From positions 19,907,001 to 19,971,000 of the forward strand of contig NC_092673.1 of NCBI RefSeq assembly GCF_964355755.1: a stretch of DNA of 64,000 nt, in the 5' to 3' direction. This stretch comes from Antedon mediterranea. Its lineage: Eukaryota; Echinodermata; Crinoidea; Comatulida; Antedonidae. Positions within the stretch are counted from its first letter, which is position 1, and every line of letters begins with the position of its first letter. Position numbers and translations under genes: made by a program. The notes below the pieces were generated by a model. It saw only the letters and a program-made list of their open reading frames with translations, searched no databases and was not told the origin of the DNA. Shown piece by piece: positions 1-10,239 of the stretch.

Positions 1-1
1 T

Positions 2-3000
2 GTTTAATCTGCTTGAAGACGTGTTCTTGACATACACTGCAACGCCACCATGAGCCTGATGTTTTATTTTGGAACTGAGATCATTTGTATTAGAATACGA
101 ATCATACCTTGCTTGGTGATAACATTTATACGGCTCAATGTGTACGTCAAAAACATCATCATCCTTGTTCAACCATGTTTCAGTTAGACATAGTATATTA
201 GACTTCATAAACAAATCATTACACTGAAGATCAACAAAATGTTGTTTAAGCCCTTGAATGTTATGTAACATTATTGAAAATCTAGAATCCGAATCATGAC
301 CTTGTTTATCACATTGTACGTATGAATCCATATTATTTAAGCACTTCTTTATGTTTGGATCACAATAAATCAGACTAGGTTTAAAATTTTCAATAGTAAG
401 TCCAGATATTGAAGTAACACGACTGAGGCCTACATATGCTTGTCCATGCGTAAAAGTATCTTTAAGGCAAACCACTGCTTTATCCATTGTCATTCCTTGC
501 ACTTTATGAACTGTGCATGCATATGCTAATTTGAGAGGAAATTGTTTTCGACTGTATTTTGCCCCCATAGATTCTTTAAACATTTCAATTGCCTGAATAC
601 CAATGTCATTATTATCAAACTTTACTTTAATAGATACTGGTTTGGCGTTATTATTGGGTTTGACTATTTCATAAACATGTCCCATACATCCATTCGTTAA
701 GCCTTTTTTAACATCTACATTTTTAATCAACATCACTCTGGCATTAAGTGCAATCCACAAATAATTTAGTAAACTAGTTTGACGTGAATTCCGAGGTTTG
801 TCACAATTTTTGGTCTGTTTCTTGGCGTTTACTACACTATCTTCTGCTTCAATGCACACAATGTCTGTACAGGTTTTGTGCAACATTTTTTTATTCCATT
901 CATCAACTTGTTTGTTGCGTGGGTAAATGTGAACAGCATCTTCACATTCTTCACCTGTTTCACGTGATTTTAGAACTAATAAATCGTTATCAGACAAACA
1001 ATCATGTTTTTCTTTTGTACGCAATTTGTTTAACAATAAAGCAAATTCTTTATCTTCTTTTTGCCTCATGATATGATCTAACTGTACTTGCTTAAAGTTA
1101 TCTATCCACAGTGAGCTTTCCAATGTGTCTTTGTATAACGAACTGCCCATAACCGGGGGTAACTGATAAAAATCACCAACAGCAATTACTGAAATGTTAC
1201 CAAATGGACTATCGTTGCGTACTTGTTTTATTTGCCTTAATCGTCCGTGGATATACCAAAGTAACCTTTGATTTACCATTGATATTTCATCTATAATAAC
1301 AATTTGCAACTGGCCCAATTTATTACGAAGTGCACTTATTTTTTCTTCTCCAAGTGGTTGATACGGAAGTGAAATGTTAATCGGGATAGACAAAGCGCTA
1401 TGAATTGTTTGGCCTTTAATATTATATGCTGCGATTCCTGTAGGAGCTAATTTCAATATTGACAAATCATCGGGATTTTCCATAATTTTTCCAAGAATAC
1501 GTGTCGCTTCATTATAAATACAGTTTACCAAATGACTTTTTCCTGTACCAGCGCCACCAGTTATGAAAGTGTAAAATGCTTCAGTTTTTTTACCATTAGC
1601 TTTGTCTAAACACCATTGTCTTGTCTTATAAAATATATGTTGTTGTTTTTCATTTAAAGATCGAATCATTTTGTTCAATTCTGGTCTTGGAATATTAGAT
1701 GAATTAGACTCTACTTTAGATGTAGGATTTTTTTGAATTCCAAAATCTGGAATGAAAAATTCATCTTCTTCATCATCAACCTCTACATTTGGCTTTGGAT
1801 TGTCTAACCTTTCTTTTTCACTTTCTGGACATAATAAACTCCATGCATCTTCCTGTGGTCCAAATTTTGATAAACATTCCTGTGCTTCTTCAACATCTTC
1901 AGCACTTTTTTCATATTGTTCCATGTTTCCATGAACTATTGACTTTACCGTTTGTAATTGACAGCCACATAATTTCACACATCCTTTTTCATGAAATTGT
2001 TCGTACGTTTCAAAATTTGGAGGTTTTAACTGTTCATCTTTTCGAAATGGTAGAAATAACTGAAGTATACTCAAAAAATATTTCTCAGGTGCTGTATCCA
2101 TTGGAAATCGAGGGTATCTTACTATAGCATTACTAGTTCGTGTTCTTTTTTGGATGAATCCCAACTGTTTTTTTAACTGAAATACATTCTTTTTTTGTTT
2201 GTTTCCTTTCATTTCTGATGAACTCAATATTCTATATTCCGAACAAAATTTTGCAAGGCACATTTTGTTAAATTCAGAACTATTAGGTCGAGCTTTATAT
2301 TTGTCGATCTTATTTGGCAACCATGCACTTATATCATCATCTTCTTTGTTTTTAATTACACTTAGTGGTAAACTCATTCTGACAGGATTAGGTCCTACTG
2401 GGATAAATTCCACTTTCCTTGAACATTCTTTTAATCTTAAACTACAAACACGATAAATACTTTCTTGTGCAGACACTTCTCGATTATTCATATAAACATT
2501 ACCAAGTTTTCGCAAACTTTGCCTAGCATCTTCATTGCCTTCTTTTACTTCTGATGCTGCATGATTTAACAGTAAACCCATTTCACGTTCAGATTTTGAC
2601 ATATATCCTATAACGTAAATTATACATGCATATACATTTGTAATATATTGAATATCCATATTAGCATTCCATGCTCTCAATAAGGAAGGATTATATTGAT
2701 TTACCCACACATCTTGAGGGTTTCTCTTTATAACAATTTTTTCCTCAGTAGCTACACAATTATTTGCTTTCTCAAATGCACTCTGTGTAATACCTAAACT
2801 TTGGAAAAGTTCTATTGCATTTTTATATGTTTCTTCATTAGTCACAGCATCTTTTACTGAGGTTAACAGTTCCGTTGCTTGTTTATTGTCACCATTATCA
2901 CCATTGTCTTTATCCACAATTGTAGGTCTCATAACAAATGTATTTCCAGAAGGTTGTCTGGGAAAGTTAAATCTGCAATTTGTTCCCTTTTTTTTACATG

Positions 3001-6000
3001 ATTTAGAATGTCTTTTACTGTGAATTTGCACACTTTTAACAATTTCATTCAGTTCACGATCTACAGTTTCACATGGCACAGCACAAGAAATATATTTATC
3101 AACAAAATTAATAACTTCATTATCTTTATCTGTACCAAAAATAGGAGCATTTTCAACCCATACTAACATATGAACATGTGGACTTCCTCTCATTTGAAAT
3201 TCAATTCGATAAAAATAATCTACGACCTTACCAATAGGCTGTGCTTGAGACAAAATTACATTTTTCAAAAAAGTATGAAAGCGTTTATCAAACATTCTGG
3301 CAACAGTCACTGGATTTGATTTCAACAAATTACATTTATCTGCCCATTCTAATTCTTCAATGTTTCTTTGGTCTCCAGACTGACTTAGCAATGTCGTCAT
3401 TATTTCTTTCCAACGGAAATCAGCACTTGAGAATGAAAGAAAGAATGTTGGTTTTCCAATCTGTCTAACCATTGCTATTATATCTTTTTGTGTAGCTTGC
3501 CAGTACGGTGGAGTTCCACGAATTTGTTTTAGAAATTTATAACCCCTATCAGATTTTAAAATCTCCTGAATTTTGGTAACATTTTTTAAATCGGATACAG
3601 TAACTTTGCTAAAATCATCTTTTTTACTTGACCCTTTTCGCAATGCAATAGAAATACTTGATAAAATTTGTTGAAGTTCATATAAAGATTGAGCATAAAA
3701 TATGAATTCTGTATTTTGTGCAAACCTGTTATCTATATGCATTAATCTATTGTGAAAATAACGTCCAAGTGTTATTTTAACATCTCTCGTATCATGGAAT
3801 GTTGGTTGGCCTGTTGGAAATAAAACTGGAAATGATTTTGCTTCATTGCTTTTATTACTTAACAATGCAATAGGACTATTATTTTCACATGGTGCACAAC
3901 AAATTATGTCATTAAAATATTCATCAACCAAATTTTGTCGCCTGTCAACAGGTTGAAGACTTGTATCAAAGGTAGCACCACATAATCGGTCTTCTATTTC
4001 TTCTTCATTTTCTTCTTCTTCATTGTTTTCATTTTCATTAGTAGTTTCCCTTTCAATATTATCTTCAGATAAATAATTGTGCCATTCTTCATTAATAGCT
4101 ATATCAAAATAGCACTTGTTATGATCCTGTAAATATCTAAGAGCTTGAATAACATTGGCAGTGTTAACAAATTTATATTTGTAATAACCTTTGTAAGACA
4201 ACTTTCGCTTCAATTTTACAGATATTAATTGATCATCAACCTGTGGTCTAGGCAGCATTTTTACAGTTTCAATAGTATTTGAAGGTACACATACAACAGG
4301 TCCATGTATTCCATGCTGTCCACCTTTAGGTAAATTCATTAATTTCATAAAAGGAATGTTCAATCCAATCAAATGCTGCTCTAAATTATTTAAACACCTA
4401 AGCTCAGGAGGAATATCGTGTAGTTGTAAATTGTTTGAATTGGCTTCTGCAGGAACTTTCCCGTTTAACAATTTCCTGTGGCATGTGAAACAAATCCATA
4501 AACGACATCTTGGTGATTCGATAAATTGACAAGGTTTAATACATTCATTGTTGCAAATATGCAAATACTTTTCATTTATACAAGCCTTATTTTTGTACTT
4601 AGCTTTGGTGCACTTCATAACTTGATCTTTGAATAACATTTTAAAGCATACACAACAAACATATTCAGGACCACGAGAAACTGTTTCTCTGAAGTTTTCT
4701 AAAACAAACTCAAAATTAGTGTTTTTTGTTTTCCTTTTTTCCCGATTCTTCATGTTTTTCTTCATGACATTTTTTCGGAACCCTTTATCACCATGATACT
4801 TTTCTGTAAATCTTTGCTTAACTCTTTCACGGAATTTTAAATTACTTCGATACTTCTCTGCCAATTTATGCTTACAGTTTTGTCTAAATTCCAAATTACT
4901 TCGATACTTTTCTGCCAATTTCTGCTTACACTTTTGTCGAAATTTCAAATTATTCCGATACTTCTCTGCCAATGTTTTCGTAACATTTTCTCTGAATTTT
5001 GAATTATTACAATACTTCGCTGCTAATTTTTGCTTCAAATTTTGTCGAAATTTTGGATCATTGTGATATTTTTCCTTATTTCTTTGTTTATTATCTTGTC
5101 TAGATTTATGTCTAAATATTGTATCATTGTTGTATCTATTTTTCTTTGATTCTTTCAAATTTTGCGTAAATTTTTCATTAAATTTATAATTTATCAGATT
5201 GTTGGCTTTTTTAGTTGTTCGGTAATCCAAATCAGTTTTGTAGTTATGTCTCGCTTTATTTCGTACCTTAACATTATATTCTGGTTCACATCTATACATT
5301 TTGTATTGTCTTTCTCTGTTTTCCTTCGTTTTTTTGAACTTATAATCATCATCACCATATCTTATTTGTTGCGCCTCTTTTACTTTACGTTTCTTTTCTT
5401 CTCTGTATACAGAATCACTTTGATATTTGTTTCTAATTTCATCTATTTCTTCCGAATTTTTTTTTTCTTCACTTTGACGTTTAATTCTCTGTCGATTCTT
5501 TTTAATTTCTTTTCTATTTCTATAAGATCGTTTTCGTTTTACTCTGCTTTCTGAACAAGGTCTTTCAACAGTTTTACTCTGTTTGTGTTTTGGTTGTATA
5601 TCTTCAAATGTGTCACAAGTTTCATTTCCCGTTTGCTTTCGTTTCTTTGTTGTAGAATTCTTTACCAAAAAAATCGCCTCTGTATTTGACAGTTTATTGT
5701 GGGATGTCACATTCATATCAACTTGTCCTGTTGTTTCCTGAACATTATTTTGACTGACATTGACAGATTCTACTACATTAAAATGCACATTCATGGTGTA
5801 CAAAATATATATACCATTGTCAGTTGTAACATCATCTATTCTTCCCGGCTTTTTAGCAGAAAACAATTGCCACGTCAAAAGTTGATCATTAAATGAATAA
5901 ATATCTGTATTAAGCAAGTTTGCCATTGCACTTATTTCAGTATTGGATGCCCACTTTCCATTATCCATTACTCTTTTTTTAAACACATATTCCTTAACTG

Positions 6001-8764
6001 ATCTATATTCGTGACTAAATGTATTAATAAATAAGTCATCAGTTTCCAATAAATGATTACTAATTGCTCTTCTTAAAAGTAAATGATTATCTTCAGTCCC
6101 AGAAATAATGTATGAAATTGCACGATAAAAACAATTACCATCACCTGTAATATTTGTAATTTGAAGAGGATGTCCAATCTGACTAGCTCTGTTAATACCA
6201 CAATTCATATCGGTATGTTCACAATGAATGCCTAATTTATTACACATGTTTTTCTTTTGTGCTTCTGAGGTAGGAATAAATTTAAAATTCTCGTCAGGTC
6301 TTTCTGCATACTGAACATTAACAATTTCAATATCACTATCACTTTGCCATCCATTACTTGATGAGACATGACCTTCTTTATTATGTTTTTTGCCTTTAAC
6401 GTTAGAATCAATATTCTTGTCTGGTAATCTTGTACTACATTTATACTGATAAGAGGTACTAGGTTCATCAACGTCAACGTTTCCCAAGTTTCTTTGTTCA
6501 CAATTATCATCGAGCACAGAAGCGGAACATAACATCATAGACTTATTTTCAATATTTACACCAGTCAGTTCAAACTCGGTTTCATGTAAATTACAGTTCA
6601 TTGACCTTGCTAATCTTATACAATAATCGTACACACCTTGCCACGATGGACGGTAAAGTAAAATACTCTTTCCATGTTCACTAACACAACCAAATCGATC
6701 TCTTGCATGTGGATCAAATATAAGGAAACCATTTACACGTTTAATAATAGAAAATGTGCTTCTGTTAAAATTCATAAAAAATGCATCATGTTGGTGTAAT
6801 TCTTGTTCAAGAGCTTGGTTTAATGACAAGGCTCCATATTCAGCCATAAATTCGAGATTTCCATCTATTATGCCAAAAACTGATTCTTTGGGAGATATTA
6901 CAAATGTGTTATCCAAGATATCTAATTCTTTCGGCAGTTCAGAAATCATTAAAAGGTCCTCGTGCATAGTGGAATCTTTCTGAATGTAACGGTACAACTC
7001 GTTTCCAAGAGTCAATATTGTATCAAGGTCTTTGGTGTAAAATTCATTTCCATTCCTCTTTGTAGAATAAAGAATAGCTACAAGACTATTTGCAACACAC
7101 TGTTTACCACTTGCAAAGCCAAATCTATAATTCCCTTGATTAAAATTACCCTGTGCTACAGTTATATTTTCATTACTATTATATACTTGTAATTCATTTA
7201 TTGATTGTGTTTTCTGCCTTTTTCGTGTATTTTTTTGTTTTGGTACATCATCGATTATCAATTCTTCCGAAAAATTATTTTTTGTTAAAACTTCAATATC
7301 CACATCGATTGTATGTTGGTCACATTTAGGTTTAGTATGGGACCTAATTTTTTCAGTCACTGCTTTTTTGCATCCGTCATCAATTATCAATACTTCATTT
7401 TCCTCAAATTCACAACTTGCACATGTTTGATTTTTATGATCTGTACCATTACTATCAATTATTCTACTTCTGTCATTCATTTTGCTATTATTTTGTGCTT
7501 TCGCATCGTCAGTCGCTGTGTTGTCGTTTTCTACAGTACATTCTATTTTAAAATCCTCGTCAGTTTTCGTTTCAGAATTGTCATTATTACCCATGTTCTT
7601 TATATCTTTCATAGTATCGCAATCATTCTTTAAATTCACATTACCTTGTGCTTTTTTGTTATCAATCTTCTTAGTTTTGACAAAACGACCCTTGTTATTT
7701 CGTAAACGTTTCGAACCACCACCTGATTGTTGTTGTATTCCGTGCGTTACTTTTGTATTTTTCAAATCATCACACATAGGCCTACCACTGTCGTCAATTA
7801 TTGTTTGTGAATTTCCCAATATATTCGTTTTACCATTTTCTTTGTTGTATTCTCTGTAAGTAGTTGTATTCATATTCCATTCCATTTTGTTATTATTTTG
7901 TCTTTCATAGAAATCTTTTACACCTTTGCCAATATATTTTACACCTGGTTCTATACTTATACCATTTATAACGCGCTTTCTCCTTTTCTTATTTCCTCTA
8001 TTTTTACATCTTTTTTTTCTGTTGTCGGTTCTTTTCTTTGATCTTACTCTGATCCAATCACTACCAAGTAAATCTTCACTTCCTGTTTGTTGACATTTTA
8101 ATATTGCATTATTACAACGTTTTTCTTTATTTTTCGTTAATTCTGGAAAGTCTGAAGTGACAGATTCATCAGGTTCTAGAATCGTATATCTATTGAAATG
8201 ACAGGGAATACCTATTTCGCCAAACATGTTATCAACAAAATTATTATTCCCACACATTGAACAAATCCAAATTACCCGGGAATTACATAGTTTGTCTTCA
8301 AAAACATCTCTTACACATTTCACATGAAAATATTGACTACAACAGTCACATGTTATGCAATTGTCGTCTACTTTCACTTCAATATTACAGAAATCGCATG
8401 TATCATCAAACTCTGAAGTGACCTCTGTACCATAAGATAATATGTTTATGATATCATCAATTATTCCTTTAAATTCAGTTGTATCTTTCATAAATTCACA
8501 ATTGACATTACCTGTATCATCATTTCTGTCGTCTTTGACATTCTCAGTTGAACAGCATTCATCAAGTAGGTCCAAGATGTCATTAACAACTATTTTAAAT
8601 TCTGCTGTCTTATCCATAACTCCATTATTAACATTACCAGTTGTATTGACAAAAATCTGCTTTTTACTTGTAACTTCTTTATTCACATTCTTACACAAAT
8701 AAAATATCATTGTAAAGATAATCAACAAAAAGATACCAACTACTGCTATGAATTCCATATCCAT
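2..8764 (-). CDS. Helentron polyprotein, copy A (C-terminus cut by window)
   Basis: Rolling-circle transposase/helicase, 2,921 codons visible and apparently open to the window edge; frame agrees with copy B at both ends and at an inspected divergent segment. The start is the ATG at 8,764-8,762 (MDMEF), matching copy B, with a hydrophobic anchor in the first 25 residues. Seen here as in B: PHD finger, papain-like GKQC segment, OTU motif DGNC, HUH motif (HVH), YVIGYMSK tyrosines, Walker A GGAGTGKS and the start of the endonuclease domain (GGVAVY). It differs from B mainly by having three 18-residue repeats where B has six, by a 12-codon insertion near 5,665-5,700, and by a 3-codon insertion near 7,420. 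The N-terminal 1.2 kb is almost identical to B while the Lys/Arg-rich middle is much more diverged. The remaining endonuclease catalytic residues lie outside the window. Confidence 0.9.
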   Translation of the reverse strand, partial: MDMEFIAVVGIFLLIIFTMIFYLCKNVNKEVTSKKQIFVNTTGNVNNGVMDKTAEFKIVVNDILDLLDECCSTENVKDDRNDDTGNVNCEFMKDTTEFKGIIDDIINILSYGTEVTSEFDDTCDFCNIEVKVDDNCITCDCCSQYFHVKCVRDVFEDKLCNSRVIWICSMCGNNNFVDNMFGEIGIPCHFNRYTILEPDESVTSDFPELTKNKEKRCNNAILKCQQTGSEDLLGSDWIRVRSKKRTDNRKKRCKNRGNKKRRKRVINGISIEPGVKYIGKGVKDFYERQNNNKMEWNMNTTTYREYNKENGKTNILGNSQTIIDDSGRPMCDDLKNTKVTHGIQQQSGGGSKRLRNNKGRFVKTKKIDNKKAQGNVNLKNDCDTMKDIKNMGNNDNSETKTDEDFKIECTVENDNTATDDAKAQNNSKMNDRSRIIDSNGTDHKNQTCASCEFEENEVLIIDDGCKKAVTEKIRSHTKPKCDQHTIDVDIEVLTKNNFSEELIIDDVPKQKNTRKRQKTQSINELQVYNSNENITVAQGNFNQGNYRFGFASGKQCVANSLVAILYSTKRNGNEFYTKDLDTILTLGNELYRYIQKDSTMHEDLLMISELPKELDILDNTFVISPKESVFGIIDGNLEFMAEYGALSLNQALEQELHQHDAFFMNFNRSTFSIIKRVNGFLIFDPHARDRFGCVSEHGKSILLYRPSWQGVYDYCIRLARSMNCNLHETEFELTGVNIENKSMMLCSASVLDDNCEQRNLGNVDVDEPSTSYQYKCSTRLPDKNIDSNVKGKKHNKEGHVSSSNGWQSDSDIEIVNVQYAERPDENFKFIPTSEAQKKNMCNKLGIHCEHTDMNCGINRASQIGHPLQITNITGDGNCFYRAISYIISGTEDNHLLLRRAISNHLLETDDLFINTFSHEYRSVKEYVFKKRVMDNGKWASNTEISAMANLLNTDIYSFNDQLLTWQLFSAKKPGRIDDVTTDNGIYILYTMNVHFNVVESVNVSQNNVQETTGQVDMNVTSHNKLSNTEAIFLVKNSTTKKRKQTGNETCDTFEDIQPKHKQSKTVERPCSESRVKRKRSYRNRKEIKKNRQRIKRQSEEKKNSEEIDEIRNKYQSDSVYREEKKRKVKEAQQIRYGDDDYKFKKTKENRERQYKMYRCEPEYNVKVRNKARHNYKTDLDYRTTKKANNLINYKFNEKFTQNLKESKKNRYNNDTIFRHKSRQDNKQRNKEKYHNDPKFRQNLKQKLAAKYCNNSKFRENVTKTLAEKYRNNLKFRQKCKQKLAEKYRSNLEFRQNCKHKLAEKYRSNLKFRERVKQRFTEKYHGDKGFRKNVMKKNMKNREKRKTKNTNFEFVLENFRETVSRGPEYVCCVCFKMLFKDQVMKCTKAKYKNKACINEKYLHICNNECIKPCQFIESPRCRLWICFTCHRKLLNGKVPAEANSNNLQLHDIPPELRCLNNLEQHLIGLNIPFMKLMNLPKGGQHGIHGPVVCVPSNTIETVKMLPRPQVDDQLISVKLKRKLSYKGYYKYKFVNTANVIQALRYLQDHNKCYFDIAINEEWHNYLSEDNIERETTNENENNEEEENEEEIEDRLCGATFDTSLQPVDRRQNLVDEYFNDIICCAPCENNSPIALLSNKSNEAKSFPVLFPTGQPTFHDTRDVKITLGRYFHNRLMHIDNRFAQNTEFIFYAQSLYELQQILSSISIALRKGSSKKDDFSKVTVSDLKNVTKIQEILKSDRGYKFLKQIRGTPPYWQATQKDIIAMVRQIGKPTFFLSFSSADFRWKEIMTTLLSQSGDQRNIEELEWADKCNLLKSNPVTVARMFDKRFHTFLKNVILSQAQPIGKVVDYFYRIEFQMRGSPHVHMLVWVENAPIFGTDKDNEVINFVDKYISCAVPCETVDRELNEIVKSVQIHSKRHSKSCKKKGTNCRFNFPRQPSGNTFVMRPTIVDKDNGDNGDNKQATELLTSVKDAVTNEETYKNAIELFQSLGITQSAFEKANNCVATEEKIVIKRNPQDVWVNQYNPSLLRAWNANMDIQYITNVYACIIYVIGYMSKSEREMGLLLNHAASEVKEGNEDARQSLRKLGNVYMNNREVSAQESIYRVCSLRLKECSRKVEFIPVGPNPVRMSLPLSVIKNKEDDDISAWLPNKIDKYKARPNSSEFNKMCLAKFCSEYRILSSSEMKGNKQKKNVFQLKKQLGFIQKRTRTSNAIVRYPRFPMDTAPEKYFLSILQLFLPFRKDEQLKPPNFETYEQFHEKGCVKLCGCQLQTVKSIVHGNMEQYEKSAEDVEEAQECLSKFGPQEDAWSLLCPESEKERLDNPKPNVEVDDEEDEFFIPDFGIQKNPTSKVESNSSNIPRPELNKMIRSLNEKQQHIFYKTRQWCLDKANGKKTEAFYTFITGGAGTGKSHLVNCIYNEATRILGKIMENPDDLSILKLAPTGIAAYNIKGQTIHSALSIPINISLPYQPLGEEKISALRNKLGQLQIVIIDEISMVNQRLLWYIHGRLRQIKQVRNDSPFGNISVIAVGDFYQLPPVMGSSLYKDTLESSLWIDNFKQVQLDHIMRQKEDKEFALLLNKLRTKEKHDCLSDNDLLVLKSRETGEECEDAVHIYPRNKQVDEWNKKMLHKTCTDIVCIEAEDSVVNAKKQTKNCDKPRNSRQTSLLNYLWIALNARVMLIKNVDVKKGLTNGCMGHVYEIVKPNNNAKPVSIKVKFDNNDIGIQAIEMFKESMGAKYSRKQFPLKLAYACTVHKVQGMTMDKAVVCLKDTFTHGQAYVGLSRVTSISGLTIENFKPSLIYCDPNIKKCLNNMDSYVQCDKQGHDSDSRFSIMLHNIQGLKQHFVDLQCNDLFMKSNILCLTETWLNKDDDVFDVHIEPYKCYHQARYDSYSNTNDLSSKIKHQAHGGVAVYVKNTSSSRLN

Positions 8765-9276
8765 TATTCAAAATTTGTATAAGAAACAAGTTTCTTCAAA
8801 TTAATAAACTTTTTTTACAAATTAAATTAAAATGTATTCTGCAATTCCAAAGAATATTACAATTAGGTTCTTTTTATCAATTCAAACTTCAAAAAAGAAA
8901 TCCTTGCTACAACAAATTAAATTATTAAAAATTACAAAAACAATTCAACTTTATATTGTCTTTTGTTTCTATGACTTTTAACTTTTGTCCCAATTTCTTT
9001 TCTCTTTGTCAATATTTTTTTTTGTCTGCTTTTTTTCAATAATTCGATTATACAATTTCACTGAATACAAAAATATAGCTTCTATTTAATATTGGCTTGA
9101 TGAAATACTTAATATTAATTTAAACTTCTCTGTAATACTTGGTTATGCTAAATAGTTTAAGATTGTAATTTTTATTCTTTTTACAATTCTACTTAATAAC
9201 AGATTCAAATAAAAGTGATCTTTAAATCTTCTTTAATTAATTCTTTTTTAATAAGCTTCTGTTTTATTCTTCGAAC

Positions 9277-9395
9277 TTTCTGCAAAAAAGGTTTTGAAAT
9301 AAACTTCGGTTTATCTTCAAGGTTTCAGTGAATGTTTGCAAAAATGGTCTTGAAATAAACTTCGGTTTATCTTCAAGGTTTTACAAGATGTTTTA
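9277..9395. repeat. Leader minisatellite, two 56-bp units
   Basis: Two direct copies of a unit starting at TGCAAAAA (9,281 and 9,337), each followed by GAAATAAACTTCGG and TCTTCAAGGTTT. Copy B has expanded the same element to three 90-bp units at the corresponding place, so this part of the leader is length-variable. Confidence 0.75.
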
Positions 9396-9474
9396 CAAAA
9401 TGGTTACAGATAATTGTGCATAATGGTTACAGATAATTGAACATAGATTTTCAAATTCGGTAACCCCTCGTAGA

Positions 9475-9529
9475 TTCTCTCTTCGGAGAGAAGGATCTTT
9501 TTCTAAAGACCCAGATCTCTTCTGAGATC
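9475..9529. promoter_or_regulatory. Two conserved leader hairpins, copy A
   Basis: Hairpin 1 has arms at 9,475-9,481 and 9,486-9,492 around a TTCG loop. Hairpin 2 has arms GATCTC at 9,514-9,519 and GAGATC at 9,524-9,529. Both are kept in copy B (45,585-45,638), where one T-A pair of hairpin 1 has become A-T. They lie in the leader close to the splice acceptor, so a role in RNA structure is possible. I infer no specific function. Confidence 0.5.
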
Positions 9530-9554
9530 CAGTGGGTTTATACAAGACAGTCAC

Positions 9555-9581
9555 CTACAATAAAAGAAAAAAAAAAGAGTT
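9555..9581 (-). promoter_or_regulatory. 3' splice acceptor of coding exon, copy A
   Basis: Read on the minus strand, a long pyrimidine tract runs into ATTGTAG followed by GTGACTG. AG is at 9,556-9,555, so the exon begins at 9,554. The same site is kept in copy B (AG at 45,664-45,663). It implies that the polyprotein mRNA is spliced from an upstream exon. Confidence 0.65.
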
Positions 9582-10239
9582 AGTTATTGATTTTAAGATA
9601 CACTGTACTAAGAATTCCAGTCAAAGAATCATATATTGAATCAGTAAATAAATCAGTGTATTTACAAATAGCTAAATAATATTATACACATCCCCCTTGT
9701 GGAATGTAACATGATCTATTGAGCCTAGCAAACCAAATTAGGACCAACTCACTACTAAATTCAGGATAGACCCATTTTATAAATTGTAAGTATATGCCAC
9801 CACATTTATGTTAAAAAGGATGATTGTCCTAAATTTTTAAGTAAATTGTGATAATATATTTATGACTTTGGTTTATACAATATAACTAAATCACTATAGA
9901 AGATATTGTGACCAAAAAATATGTCAAAAATTCATTATATGGAATATGTCGGAAACAAATTATTTCACCTTCACAATTTTTCAACTTCCTGCGAAATCAA
10001 CTTGTATTTGTTTTGCTTTTAATCAAATACTTGTATAAAATGATAATTCACATACATTTTTATATTGTAATATTCAATAAAGTCCTAGTATAAACATATA
10101 ATCTGAAAATAGGTTTAATTATTCAATGTTCTAATATAATAGAATTTTATACACAAAAATATTTGGTCACCCAGTATTGTAAATTTACAGACAACACATG
10201 TTTATCAATTAAGGGAGGGCATCAAGTAAGGAAAATATG
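9582..10239. other. Intron sequence, copy A, no gene seen
   Basis: AT-rich sequence colinear with 45,691-46,250 of copy B, including the conserved stretch ACACATCCCCC. I see no coding signal. The 61-residue forward frame here has no counterpart of the same shape in copy B. Confidence 0.6.

Larger units (their letters stand above)
8765..9554 (-). other. 5' leader of the coding exon, copy A
   Basis: About 790 nt between a strong 3' splice acceptor (AG at 9,556-9,555) and the ATG at 8,764. It is AT-rich and contains a short minisatellite and two hairpins described separately. It is homologous to 44,695-45,662 of copy B. Being untranslated leader is inferred from the acceptor and from the lack of any long upstream frame. 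Confidence 0.6.
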
